A stretch of DNA of 64,000 nucleotides, taken from CAJQHK01 sp038142525. GTDB taxonomy: Bacteria > Pseudomonadota > Alphaproteobacteria > Rickettsiales > UBA1997. This document shows, in pieces, positions 1 to 10,526 of the stretch (positions are counted from its first letter, which is position 1; the number at the start of each line of letters is the position of its first letter). The stretch covers positions 62,001-126,000 of the forward strand of contig JAYQKE010000002.1 in assembly GCA_038142525.1 (NCBI GenBank). The letters run 5' to 3'. The position numbers and the translations under genes are program-made. Under the pieces are notes generated by a model. The model saw nothing but the letters and a program-made list of their open reading frames with translations, had not been told where the DNA came from and ran no database searches.

Positions 1-1965
1 TTTAAAGATCAAATCATCTTTAGTAATTCCTTCTCCAAATTTAACCGAATCATTAGCATCTTGACCATTTACAGTTCTATCTCTAATAGTGTCATGACCA
101 TCTCCAATGTTAAAAACATAAGTGTCATTACCTTGCTCACCCACTAGATAATCATTACCAGTTCCGCCTGATAAAGTATCGTTTCCTTGGTATCCATAAA
201 CATTATCATTGCCTCCATGAGCTAAAATAATATCATTGTAATAGCGACCTCCAGCAACAGTTTCAGAATTATTACTTCCTTCTAACACTAAATCTTTTGT
301 AAGATCTAGTTGAGTTCCATCAAAAAATTCTAATGTTTCGATGATGTGGTAATTATTCCCACTGTAATAAAAATACTGAGAAGTAATACTATCATTAGGA
401 CTATTTTTAAATCTAATAATCAAGTGATCACCAGATCTACTAAATATTATATCTTCCTTCGCTATTCCTTCTCCAAGCTTTATCCTATCATTAGCATCGC
501 TACCATTGATGGTTCTCTCTCTGATCGTATCATGACCATCACCCAAATTAAATACATAAGTATCATTACCTTGCTCTCCTAGCAGATAGTCATTTCCAGT
601 TCCGCCAGATAATATGTCATTGCCCTGATATCCGTAGATGCTATCATTTCCACCATGGCCATAAATAATATCGCTATGAGTATAATCACCTCTAATTGTT
701 TCAGAATTATTAGAGCCATCTTGAATTATAGCTTGGGCTAAGTTCAGTTCACCACCATCGGCAAATTTTAACCTTTCGATAAATTGATAGTCATGTCCAC
801 TGTAATATTGATACATCAGTGTTAGCTTATCGCTTGGATTATTCTTAAAAGTAATCACCATGTGATCTCCAGACCTTTTAAAGATCAAATCATCTTTAGT
901 AATTCCTTCTCCAAATTTAACCGAATCATTAGCATCTTGACCATTTACAGTTCTATCTCTAATAGTGTCATGACCATCTCCAATGTTAAAAACATAAGTG
1001 TCATTACCTTGCTCACCCACTAGATAATCATTACCAGTTCCGCCTGATAAAGTATCGTTTCCTTGGTATCCATAAACATTATCATTGCCTCCATGAGCTA
1101 AAATAATATCATTGTAATAGCGACCTCCAGCAACAGTTTCAGAATTATTACTTCCTTCTAACACTAAATCTTTTGTAAGATCTAGTTGAGTTCCATCAAA
1201 AAATTCTAATGTTTCGATGATGTGGTAATTATTCCCACTGTAATAAAAATACTGAGAAGTAATACTATCATTAGGACTATTTTTAAATCTAATAATCAAG
1301 TGATCACCAGATCTACTAAATATTATATCTTCCTTCGCTATTCCTTCTCCAAGCTTTATCCTATCATTAGCATCGCTACCATTGATGGTTCTCTCTCTGA
1401 TCGTATCATGACCATCACCCAAATTAAATACATAAGTATCATTACCTTGCTCTCCTAGCAGATAGTCATTTCCAGTTCCGCCAGATAATATGTCATTGCC
1501 CTGATATCCGTAGATGCTATCATTTCCACCATGGCCATAAATAATATCGCTATGAGTATAATCACCTCTAATTGTTTCAGAATTATTAGAGCCATCTTGA
1601 ATTATAGCTTGGGCTAAGTTCAGTTCACCACCATCGGCAAATTTTAACCTTTCGATAAATTGATAGTCATGTCCACTGTAATATTGATACATCAGTGTTA
1701 GCTTATCGCTTGGATTATTCTTAAAAGTAATCACCATGTGATCTCCAGACCTTTTAAAGATCAAATCATCTTTAGTAATTCCTTCTCCAAATTTAACCGA
1801 ATCATTAGCATCTTGACCATTTACAGTTCTATCTCTAATAGTGTCATGACCATCTCCAATGTTAAAAACATAAGTGTCATTACCTTGCTCACCCACTAGA
1901 TAATCATTACCAGTTCCGCCTGATAAAGTATCGTTTCCTTGGTATCCATAAACATTATCATTGCC
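1..1965. repeat. Perfect tandem repeat, period 876 bp, inside RTX gene
   Basis: The sequence at 1-876 recurs at 877-1752 and again at 1753-1965, where identity stops. By eye the copies are identical. 876 bp is exactly 292 codons, so the frame is kept. Each unit holds two diverged half-units of about 146 residues, each with RTX nonapeptides (GNDYLLGEQ, GNDTYVF), GDGHDTIR and a haemolysin-related segment. A further diverged half-unit lies at 1966-2400. The array extends beyond the left edge, so total copy number is unknown and may be collapsed in the assembly. Confidence 0.95.
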
Positions 1966-4900
1966 AGCAAATCCATAAAGAGTATCACTATGAGTATAAT
2001 CCCCCAAAATTGTTTCGGAATTATTAGATCCATTTTGAATCATGTTTTGAGATAGATTTAATTCGTTACCATCGGCAAATTGTAATTTTTCTATAAATTG
2101 ATAATCATGACCACTGTAATATTGATACATTAAAGTCAGTTTGTCGTTTGGATTATTTTTAAAGGTGATAATCATATGATCGCCAGATCTTTTAAGGATT
2201 AAGTCATCTTGACTAATACCCTCACCAAATCTAATTGAGTCATTTGCATCTTGACCATTTACAGTTCTGTCTCTAACGGTATTGTGGCCATCTCCAATAT
2301 TAAAAACATACGTGTCATTTCCCCACTCTCCTACTAAGTAATCATTTCCTGTGCCACCAGACATAATATCATTTCCTTGATATCCGTAAATGCTATCATT
2401 TCCATCTTGCCCATAAAGAATGTCATTCCCATCATAACCACGAATTGTATCATTTCCTCCTCTACCCAGAATGAAATTATTTTCTACATTGCCATTTATG
2501 GTATTGTCGCTATCTGATCCAAATACATCATAAGAATATTGACTACCATTACCAACATCTGAAGTAATGAAGTTATTTTGATTTAAATCTGAAATTTGGG
2601 TATTTTCTAAAATTAGATTGTAGCCATCATAGCTAAACTTAACATTATCGCCTTCTTGAGTTAGGTAATTATTTTTATTAAATTATTAAAATTATCAGAG
2701 ATATCATCTAATAACACTCTATCGTCATTTTTACTAAAATCTGTAATAATTTTTGTTCCTTTAATTGTTGTTTTAGCAATAAAAATATCCTTACCACTTC
2801 CTAGAGTAACCTTATCACTTCCTTCGCCATCAAATATAATATCATTTCCAGAGCCGGCATTAATGTTATCATCACCAGCTTCACTATTTATTATATCATC
2901 TCCACTCCCAGAATTTAAGGTATCATTCCCATCTCCACCGTAAATAACATCATTACTATCTCCAGTCTCAACATAATCATCACCGTCTTTGGCATAAACA
3001 ATATCATTACCTCTATTGTCAACTATATAATCATTATCACCAGTTCCATTAATTGTGGTATTGTCACCATTTCCAGAGATAATATTAAGGTTATCTTGTA
3101 ACCAATTAGAAACATTGGTTACTATCTGGTTTACTTGATCGTCATTAATGAATCCTGTTATCTGACTTACAAGTTCAGTAGTTTTGTCAGTTAATAATTT
3201 TGATAAATATTCATTATTTAGAGTGGCATTTGAATTTTGCTGAGCTGAGCTTGCTACCTGTGTAACTATAGTATCTATTTTAGAATCTCTAATTCTTTGC
3301 TCAATATTTTCCGCTTCCGTCTGGAAGTTATTAATATCTTCTTCATAAGAATTAATTCCATCAGAAATAATATCTATTATTTCAGCATTTTCATTAATTG
3401 TGGTTTCTAAGCCATTTATATTATTTTTATACTCTTGTAATAAGTTATAAAACTCTTCAGATAGAGTATCAGCAATTTCACTAGTTAATGACGTTAATAT
3501 ATTATTCATCTGAGATATTTGATCTTCTACATCATTTTTAACTTGCTCTATTTCTGCCAACCTTTGATCAACACTAGTTTGAAGTTCCGATATTCTAGAT
3601 TCTACCAATAATAATTGCTGACTAATTTCTGCAGTGATATCATTAGTGATGTCACTTGCTATTTGAACAATATCTGTGCTTTCCTCTATTAATTGATCAA
3701 TAATCTCTTCTTCTAGTAAATATTGATAATCAATAGATAAACTTACTACTTCATTGCTTAAATTATTTAGCTCCTGTTCAAATTCAGCCGCTAAGATTTG
3801 GCTTTGATCCGTTAGTAACTGTTCAATATTGCTGACATTTTGACTTAATTGATCCTTAGCTTGATCAACTTGTCCTTGAGCAATATTTATTGCCTCCTCA
3901 ATGCCAGTGGTTAATTCTGATTTAATTTGAACTATGTAAGTTTTGCATACTCTGCTACTGCAGTGTCATAAGAATTAGTAATATCACCTGCTAAATTAGT
4001 AATATCTACTACTGATTGATTAACCTGATTAGTGAATCTGTTAATATCAGCTTGTAATTCTTGGAATAAAGAATCTGCCTGATCAACATAAATATTGGTG
4101 AACTCTTGTAATAGATTTTCAATATCTAGATTATTGAATTGATCTAATATTGCTTTATATTCATCGCTTAAAATATCTAATTCGCTATTTATTAACTGAT
4201 TAGCTAATTTTAATTTTTCAGTGATATTTTGGTGAAGACTATAAATGTCATTAGCTAAATTAAGATATTTAGCAACTTCGTCAGCATTCTCTATTCCAAG
4301 CTCAGCTATAATATCAGAAACATTACTTAAATCACCGACTTCTAACTGTTCCAGTAATTCAGCTTTTAAATGATAGCCATTATATTCCTCATAAGCTTTG
4401 GTTAATATATCTAAATATCCTGATATTGCTGGAGCAACAGCTTTAGCTAGAATTGCCCTAGTTGATAATTCAATATTAAGAATAGCATTATTAACATAGA
4501 TTTCTATGGCTGACAAAACTATCTTCCAAAGTTTCTAATTGCTGTTTTAACTCAGCTGATGCTGTTAGGCTTATAGTTTCAATAACTCCTAAAACACTGG
4601 TGATATGATCTAAATATTCCTGACTTAAAGTGTCAGCTTCTGCTTTAATAGTTTGCGCTATTGTTTTGATTTGATTGATTTGTTCTAACTGCTCGGAAGT
4701 TAAGATTTCGTTTTCTATTTCTATTATTTTATCTTGAATAATAGTTAGCTTGTCATTGGCATAGTCCTGTAAATTACTTCTTACGTTGTCTTCATATCTT
4801 TGTAGAATCTCTTGATAGTTTACGATATTACTTAAGATATTGCGGTTGATTTCATCGAGTATAGTTTGGTAGTTGGTAAATTCCGCTTTTACGCTAGCTA

Positions 4901-7650
4901 TTATATTGTCAGTAACTACAGCAATTTGCCTATCTATCTCTTGTAGATAGTTATTAAATTCTTCCTCAAGAATAGTTTTGGAAACTTCAACGATTTGACT
5001 TATTCTAGTTTCTGCTTCTTCTAAAGTTAACGTTGCTTGATCTTGTGCGTAATTAGCAACTTGTTCTACTAGATTAATACCGTCTTGTATTTGGCTTGTA
5101 ATTTGTTCTAAATCACTAGTTATTTGATCTACTACTGTTTGATATTCACCTTCAACTTCAGCTCTTAATAATTCTTACTTTGAATAGTTGAAATTTCCTG
5201 CTCTAAAGTATCAGTGAAGTAGTTAATTTCATTATTAACCAATAGCTCGATATCAACTAGAATTTGGTTAGCTAAGGTTTGAGCTTGATTTACGCTATTA
5301 TTAGCTATTGTTTGTAATTGAGTCTTGGTACTATTTAGCTGGTTCTCAATATTATTTCTAGCATATGCTACTTGACCAGTAAAGCTATCTTTGAAGCTAT
5401 TATATTGCTGTTCTAGATCTGTTTTTACTATTAAAACATCTGCCTTAATTTGGTTAAACTGATCAATATATTCTGCACTTATATCTTGACCTAAAGCTTC
5501 AAAGTCAGATATTAATTGCTCGTAATTAGAAATGATTTCTTGGTCAACAAATGTTTGAGCTTGGGTTTTTATATTTTCAAATTCAGCTTTTATTCTTTCT
5601 ACTTCCGCTTGAGCTGATTCTTCTACTATATCCTTAATTTGATAGAATTGATCCTTTGTTTGATCTATCTGAGTGCTAATCTGAGTTTTTATTGTCTTCA
5701 AATTGTTGTTGATAATTTTCTATATTAGCATCGATGATTTGTTCAAAATTATCTTTTACTAATTCAAATTCTGACTTATATTGATCTATAGTTGTTTCAT
5801 AAGTAGTTTTTAGATCATTAGCTAAAGCTTCCGTTTCATTGATAGTTTGTTCAATAGATTCTTTGAAGGTTAGCATTTGGCTAATCATTTCATTATCTTG
5901 AGACATGTAGATGTAAGTTTCTAACTCTGCCTTAACTAAACTCTCTAACCTATCTTCTAATACTTCTGTATCACCATTTAACAATGCTTGAATTTCTGCA
6001 TCGCCAACAATGGCTGTAATATCTGCAGGTAAGTAATCAGTGATGTACGAAAGACACTTGTCCGATTAACTCTGCTTGTAGATCTGCGCCTAATTGGTCG
6101 ATATCACCATTTAGGATTTGAGCTATAGCTTCTTGATCTAAAAATTGATCTAGGTTTGCTGGCAAATTATCGCCCAAAAAAGTTCCTACCTTTTCAGTTA
6201 AAAGATTAGTTACTTTATCTTCTAATATAGAAGAATCTCCGGTTATGATAGTTTGCAAGATCTCATCGGAAGAAATTAATTCTGTTACAGAGCCAGGAAG
6301 AGAGTCATCTAAATATCCTCCTACTTTATTTGCTACCGCTCCTAAAAGATCAGCTTTGATTTCGTCACTATTTCCAGTTGCCATTGTCATAAGGAGATCT
6401 TCATTTAGAAGAACATCAGCAATATTTTCTGGCATTATATCAACATCCCCTAAATAGTTAACACCTTGATTTATAACTAAACTTAGTAAATCATCTTGTA
6501 GATTATCAAATTCACCTTTAACCATAGATTCAATAGCATCTCTATTTTGCATTACTTGGTTAAATACTGATAAAGCTTTTTGAGCATTTTCAACGGCAAC
6601 CATTACTTTTGCTGGAGCGCCAACTACAGGTAAAGCTTGAGCAACTGCAGATAGTAATTGGCCTATATCAGCAACATCACCTTCTAATATAGTATCGAAT
6701 ATTGATTCATTACCTGCGATTTCATCTAGAATGACTTGAAGAGCAATTGCAAGAAGTGGCCCAACACCAGGAACAAAACTAACGGCGATAACTGTTGCCA
6801 TTTTAGCGATTTCCACCTTCATATCATCTACGAACTCACCTGCTTTTTTAAGCTCTTCTTCCCATTCTTTTAACTCATCAGATAAATCATCTCTATGTTC
6901 TTGTATATAATTTACTGAACTTTCAATTTCTGATTTAGCTTTTAAATATAATTCATTAAATTCTTCTGGAAGATAATCTCCTGCTAAGCTGTCGATAGAT
7001 GCAACCGTTTGTTCTAACATTGGTTTTAATACATCATCCTCTACAGTTTCTAGAGCATCATTCATTGCTTCTCTCATGGTATTCCAAGCAGGTCTTACCA
7101 CCTCATCTCTTACTTTCTGAATAGCATCAACGGTTGGATCAACTGCGCATGCAAAGCATCATCAAAATCTCTTCCTATTTCATGAAGATAATCATCATAT
7201 CTGCTTAAAGTTTCTTTAGTATCATCTTCTAGTGTTTTGCCAAATTCCCTCATACTATCCTCGATAGCACTTAGGTCACCTTCTAGGGTAGCACTTATAA
7301 CTCCAGTGGTTAAGTCACGAAGATTTTGTGCAAGACAACTCTGCCGCATCAAATACCATATCACCAGCTTCAAGGGCATTGCTTATAACCCAGTCATCGA
7401 ATTTCCTGCCAATATCTTTTACACCATCTTCTAACTCTGAAAGGCCATTTTTTACCTCATCTTCAATTTGTTTACCTACTCTTTCATATTCTTCGATGAT
7501 TTTGTTGGTAATATCCTCTACTGATTCAATTAGATTAGTTGTAAAATCTTCTAGATCATCCCTAACATCATCAACTCTCTCGTCAATCCAGTCAGTTGCA
7601 TCATTTATTGCTTCTTGTAGCCAATCAATTGGGTTAAAACCTCCACTCAT
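1..7650 (-). pseudogene. Giant RTX-repeat exoprotein, frameshifted, 3' end outside window
   Basis: Secreted calcium-binding RTX protein, by position the substrate of the adjacent acyltransferases and type I exporter. At least 2,550 codons are present. The start ATG at 7650 follows an AGGAG two bases after the acyltransferase stop. The first ~1,500 residues are acidic, glutamine-rich and helical, mostly coiled-coil-like, with a hydrophobic stretch near 6815-6710 (PGVGPLLAIALQVIL) that could insert into membranes. From about 3070 leftwards come glycine/aspartate nonapeptides (GGDGNDTL type), and from 2660 leftwards longer units that combine nonapeptides with a haemolysin-type calcium-binding related domain (GDGHDTI). 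The frame breaks about eight times, near 7325, 7142, 6050, 5695, 5170, 4518, 3940 and 2680, several at A runs, while the protein sequence continues sensibly across every break. Either the gene is decayed or the assembly has indels. 1-2660 stays open in one frame. Family is clear; target and function are not. Confidence 0.85.
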
Positions 7651-7651
7651 A

Positions 7652-8152
7652 CTATTCTCCTAAATTATTTATATTAATACCTTTGCCTTGAAATATTTTT
7701 TTGACAGTGCCGTCATTATTTCTTATTAAAACTTTCGCTTCTTTATCCGAAAATATATTATTTTTTAAATCTTCTGATATCATATTTCTATCTTTATGAT
7801 CCTTATCGTCATAAGGAGTAACAAATTCTGTTAACCACAAGTTTTTCCCTGAGTTAAAATCATCCATTCTTAAAACATAATCTCCTTTTTGATATTTCTT
7901 TTCTGTTTCATCAGAAAGGAATGCCCAGCTTACATAGCCTATTGGTTTTATGCCTTTATAATATATTTTGAACTGGCTTGATTTTAAGGCAGGAACTACA
8001 TATGCCATTATATGACCAGCTGTAAATTTCTGATGGTAAGTTGATAGACCAAAGAGGAATGTAATAATTCCCAGATCTTTATATATTTTATCGAGATTGA
8101 CAACTTTAGCTTTTATATCTTTTAGTTGCTGTGATTTATTCTTTATGTTCAT
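7652..8152 (-). CDS. RTX toxin-activating lysine acyltransferase (HlyC-like)
   Basis: HlyC-family enzymes move a fatty acyl group from acyl carrier protein to lysines of an RTX protoxin in the cytoplasm. The 166-residue protein has the family layout: a histidine near residue 41 (STYHQKF) where HlyC has its catalytic His, then a PALKSSQFKIYY strand, GYVSWAFLSDE, and SGKNLWLTEFVTPYDD aligned with the HlyC SGDRKWFIDWIAPFGD region. The acidic residue in that last motif is Glu instead of the usual Asp. It lies directly upstream of the RTX gene, two bases between stop and start, the classic hlyC-hlyA order. An IS3-family element begins 30 bp before its start codon and may have cut it from its promoter. 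Confidence 0.85.
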   Translation of the reverse strand: MNIKNKSQQLKDIKAKVVNLDKIYKDLGIITFLFGLSTYHQKFTAGHIMAYVVPALKSSQFKIYYKGIKPIGYVSWAFLSDETEKKYQKGDYVLRMDDFNSGKNLWLTEFVTPYDDKDHKDRNMISEDLKNNIFSDKEAKVLIRNNDGTVKKIFQGKGININNLGE

Positions 8153-8315
8153 AATTAGAGGATTTTGGTTTTGATGTGGTGAGAAATGCCCCTAAAATTC
8201 AGACCATTAATTTTTAAATTTCATAGACTATAATTTCTTTAAATTTCGATTTGGAAGATGGAAAAATATGCTAATATTTTTTCATCTGTTAATTAAAAAT
8301 TTAATTTAATAAATT

Positions 8316-8624
8316 ATGTCAAAAGAAATTAAAAAATATAATTCTGATTTTAAGTTTAAAGTTGTAATGAAATATTTATCCGAAAATTATACAATTTATC
8401 AGATTTGTAGCGAATATGATATTGCTAAATCAACATTACATAAATGGGTTAAGCAGTTTAAAGCTAGCGGTAATGATATATTTTCTGATTCTAAGTTATC
8501 TAAAGAAGAAAAATTAAGTAAAAAAGAACAAAAAAAGAAGGATAAAGAAATTGATAAATTATATAAGAAAATAGGTCAATTAACAATGGAAAGAGATTTC
8601 TTAAAAAAGTTTCTGGACAGTTAG
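8316..8624 (+). CDS. IS3-family transposase OrfA
   Basis: Helix-turn-helix protein of 102 residues that binds the IS ends. It shows the usual HTH near residues 17-45 (YTIYQICSEYDIAKSTLHKWVKQF) followed by a lysine-rich leucine-zipper-like helix. Its 3' end carries A AAA AAG at 8603-8609, the standard IS3 slippery sequence; a -1 shift there continues into the orfB frame with no stop, giving the OrfAB transposase. Identical in sequence to the OrfA of copy B. Confidence 0.93.
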   Translation: MSKEIKKYNSDFKFKVVMKYLSENYTIYQICSEYDIAKSTLHKWVKQFKASGNDIFSDSKLSKEEKLSKKEQKKKDKEIDKLYKKIGQLTMERDFLKKFLDS

Positions 8625-8665
8625 ATTATTCTAAGAAAATCAAATTTCTAAAATTATCATCAGAT

Positions 8666-9502
8666 ATGTATAATTTAGCTGTCAGAAATAGATGTAGATT
8701 GTTAGATATTAATAGATCTAATTTTTATTATAAATCTAGGATTGATATTTCTAAGATTAATAGTTTATGCAAAGATATTCATAATATCTGGAGTAAATAT
8801 CAATTTTTCGGATATAGAAGAATTACAGAAATAATCAATCAAGATAGAAATCATAATAATAAAATTAATCGCAAGAAGATTCTTAGATTAATGAGAGTTC
8901 TAAAGATTAAAGCTCTTTATCCAAAGAAAAAGACAACAATCATCAATAAAAAAGATTACAAATATCCTTATTTATTAGAAGATAAATCTAAAATAGATAA
9001 GCCAAATCACACTTGGGCAATTGATATAACTTACATCAAAACACCAGTAGGATTTGTTTATTTAATGTCGCTAATTGATTGGAGTTCTAGATTTGTTGTT
9101 GCATCAAAATTATCAATTTCTATGGAAACTAATAATTGTGTTGAAATATTAAAAAAGGGAATAAAAAATCATAAAATTATTCCAACAATTATTAATACTG
9201 ATCAAGGATCTCAATTTACCAGCGGTAATTGGATAAATGAATTAAAAAAACGAAATATTCAAATATCAATGGATGGAAAAGGTAGGTGGGTAGACAATGT
9301 AATTATTGAAAGATTCTGGAGAACTGTAAAATATGAACAAATTTTTCTCAATCCTCCTGATAATATAGAAGAATTAAAGAGGCAAATAACAAGATTTATC
9401 CATTTTTATAATTATCAAAGACCTCATCAATCTTTGAATTACAAAACTCCTAGTCAAATTTACTATAATGATGACAGTAAGAGAAAAAGAATTAGATTTT
9501 AA
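8666..9502 (+). CDS. IS3-family transposase OrfB (rve integrase core)
   Basis: DDE catalytic part of the transposase, 278 residues from the first ATG, but normally made as an OrfAB fusion entered by -1 frameshifting at 8603-8609. An HTH_21-like segment is followed by the catalytic core: first Asp in HTWAIDITYI, second Asp in INTDQGSQF, Glu in NVIIERFWRTV, then the family tail YQRPHQSLNYKTP. It is intact here, unlike in copy B, so copy A could supply transposase for both. Confidence 0.93.
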   Translation: MYNLAVRNRCRLLDINRSNFYYKSRIDISKINSLCKDIHNIWSKYQFFGYRRITEIINQDRNHNNKINRKKILRLMRVLKIKALYPKKKTTIINKKDYKYPYLLEDKSKIDKPNHTWAIDITYIKTPVGFVYLMSLIDWSSRFVVASKLSISMETNNCVEILKKGIKNHKIIPTIINTDQGSQFTSGNWINELKKRNIQISMDGKGRWVDNVIIERFWRTVKYEQIFLNPPDNIEELKRQITRFIHFYNYQRPHQSLNYKTPSQIYYNDDSKRKRIRF

Positions 9503-9690
9503 AATAAAAAATAATTAAAATCTAAAATATGAAATACGAAATTTTATAATTTTCCAGAAATTTCTACGAATTTGGCTATTTAGGGCCATTCTAAAATTTC
9601 AGAAAATTCAAAAATTTCTACACCGAATTTAAAGAAAAAGTCTATGACTTTTAAAGAGGTAATGGTCTAACAAATGGGTGCAGTTCTGTG

Positions 9691-10021
9691 TGCATCGTTT
9701 TATTTGTCATTAAAATTAGCGGTCTTCAAAAGAAGGAAAGTAATTCTAAGTAATTAAAACTATAATTTCAATGTATTTTGTTGCAGACTTTTTATACTGT
9801 CTTATTTTGAAACAGTTTCTTTATTTCAATTAGGTGTGTTAAAGTACGAACAGCAATGTTTCTGCGCCCTCCAAAGGTTATATCTAACTTTGATTCTTAG
9901 AACATTTGTTACAAATAAAATAAACCACTATTTTCTATTCTGATATTTTTAAAGCTTTTTTTAATATTTTATCTTAAAATTCATAACTTGGAATTTTAAT
10001 GAAAGGAAATTAGATAAAAAA
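9691..10021. other. Intergenic leader of the secretion operon
   Basis: No gene seen in these 331 bp between the IS3 right end and the second acyltransferase. It should hold the promoter of the plus-strand acyltransferase-TolC-ABC-HlyD operon, but I cannot assign -35 and -10 elements with confidence in such AT-rich DNA. A GAAAGGAAAT stretch about 20 bp before the start codon at 10022 may serve as the ribosome binding region. Confidence 0.4.
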
Positions 10022-10498
10022 ATGCCAGATAAAAATAAAGAACAGGTTGTCAAAACTGCTAATAACAACATCCCTAACCATATATCAGTAGAAAGTGCTA
10101 TTGGCTCTGTTTTGTTAATTGCAACCAAATCACCAACTCATAAATATTTATTCTCTCAGGATTATGAATGGATGATTATTCCACCAATTACAGCAAAACA
10201 ATATTCATTATTCAGGAATAAAAGAAATGAACCAATTGCTTTTGTTAGCTTTGCATCTGTTAGTGAAGAAGTTGAGAAGAGATTATTGGATGGATCTTTA
10301 AAGCTTAATCCAAAAGAATGGGTATCGGGCAATAAATTATATATCATTGATATCATTAGCCATTTTATTCCAGTTCCAGATATTTTAAAAGAACTTAGTG
10401 AGGGACAGTTTAAGGATAAGGATATTAAAATTCTTAAACCCAATAAAGGTAAAAAAGGAATGACAGGAATTTCTTTAAAGGATCCGCAAAAGAAATAA
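10022..10498 (+). CDS. Second HlyC-like toxin-activating acyltransferase
   Basis: 158 residues, related to but strongly diverged from the minus-strand acyltransferase. Family landmarks: a His in KSPTHKYLF, the strand PPITAKQYSLFRN, PIAFVSFASVSEEVEK (matching the SWANLS region of HlyC), and WVSGNKLYIIDIISHF, in which the Asp of the catalytic region is kept. A lysine-rich tail follows. It is the first gene of a four-gene run with the exporter, so it may acylate the same RTX protein or another one encoded elsewhere. Two acyltransferases at one divergent RTX locus is unusual. The gene is intact. Confidence 0.8.
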   Translation: MPDKNKEQVVKTANNNIPNHISVESAIGSVLLIATKSPTHKYLFSQDYEWMIIPPITAKQYSLFRNKRNEPIAFVSFASVSEEVEKRLLDGSLKLNPKEWVSGNKLYIIDIISHFIPVPDILKELSEGQFKDKDIKILKPNKGKKGMTGISLKDPQKK

Positions 10499-10526
10499 AT
10501 GACAACCAAATAAAAACTGACAAGAA

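Larger units (their letters stand above)
8182..9687 (+). mobile_element. IS3-family insertion sequence, copy A
   Basis: Ends are AGAAATGCCCC on the left and, read inwards on the other strand, AGAACTGCACCC; a second conserved patch AGACCATTA lies about 20 bp inside each end. The element is flanked by a 3-bp target duplication GTG (8179-8181 and 9688-9690). It holds orfA and orfB in -1 frame relation with an A6G slippery site at 8603-8609. It sits between the divergent acyltransferase genes. The minus-strand copy B is nearly identical but 18 bp shorter. Confidence 0.93.

Noticed and set aside
346..1458. Two identical 78-codon plus-strand reading frames inside the RTX repeats
   Set aside because: They lie antisense to the RTX reading frame, which makes sense as protein throughout, and are repeated only because the DNA is.
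1..1965. CRISPR array on the basis of regular repeats
   Set aside because: Period is 876 bp with no spacers and a continuous protein reading frame.
7328..7663. Plus-strand 111-codon frame over the RTX start
   Set aside because: Serine-rich antisense shadow of the RTX N-terminus.
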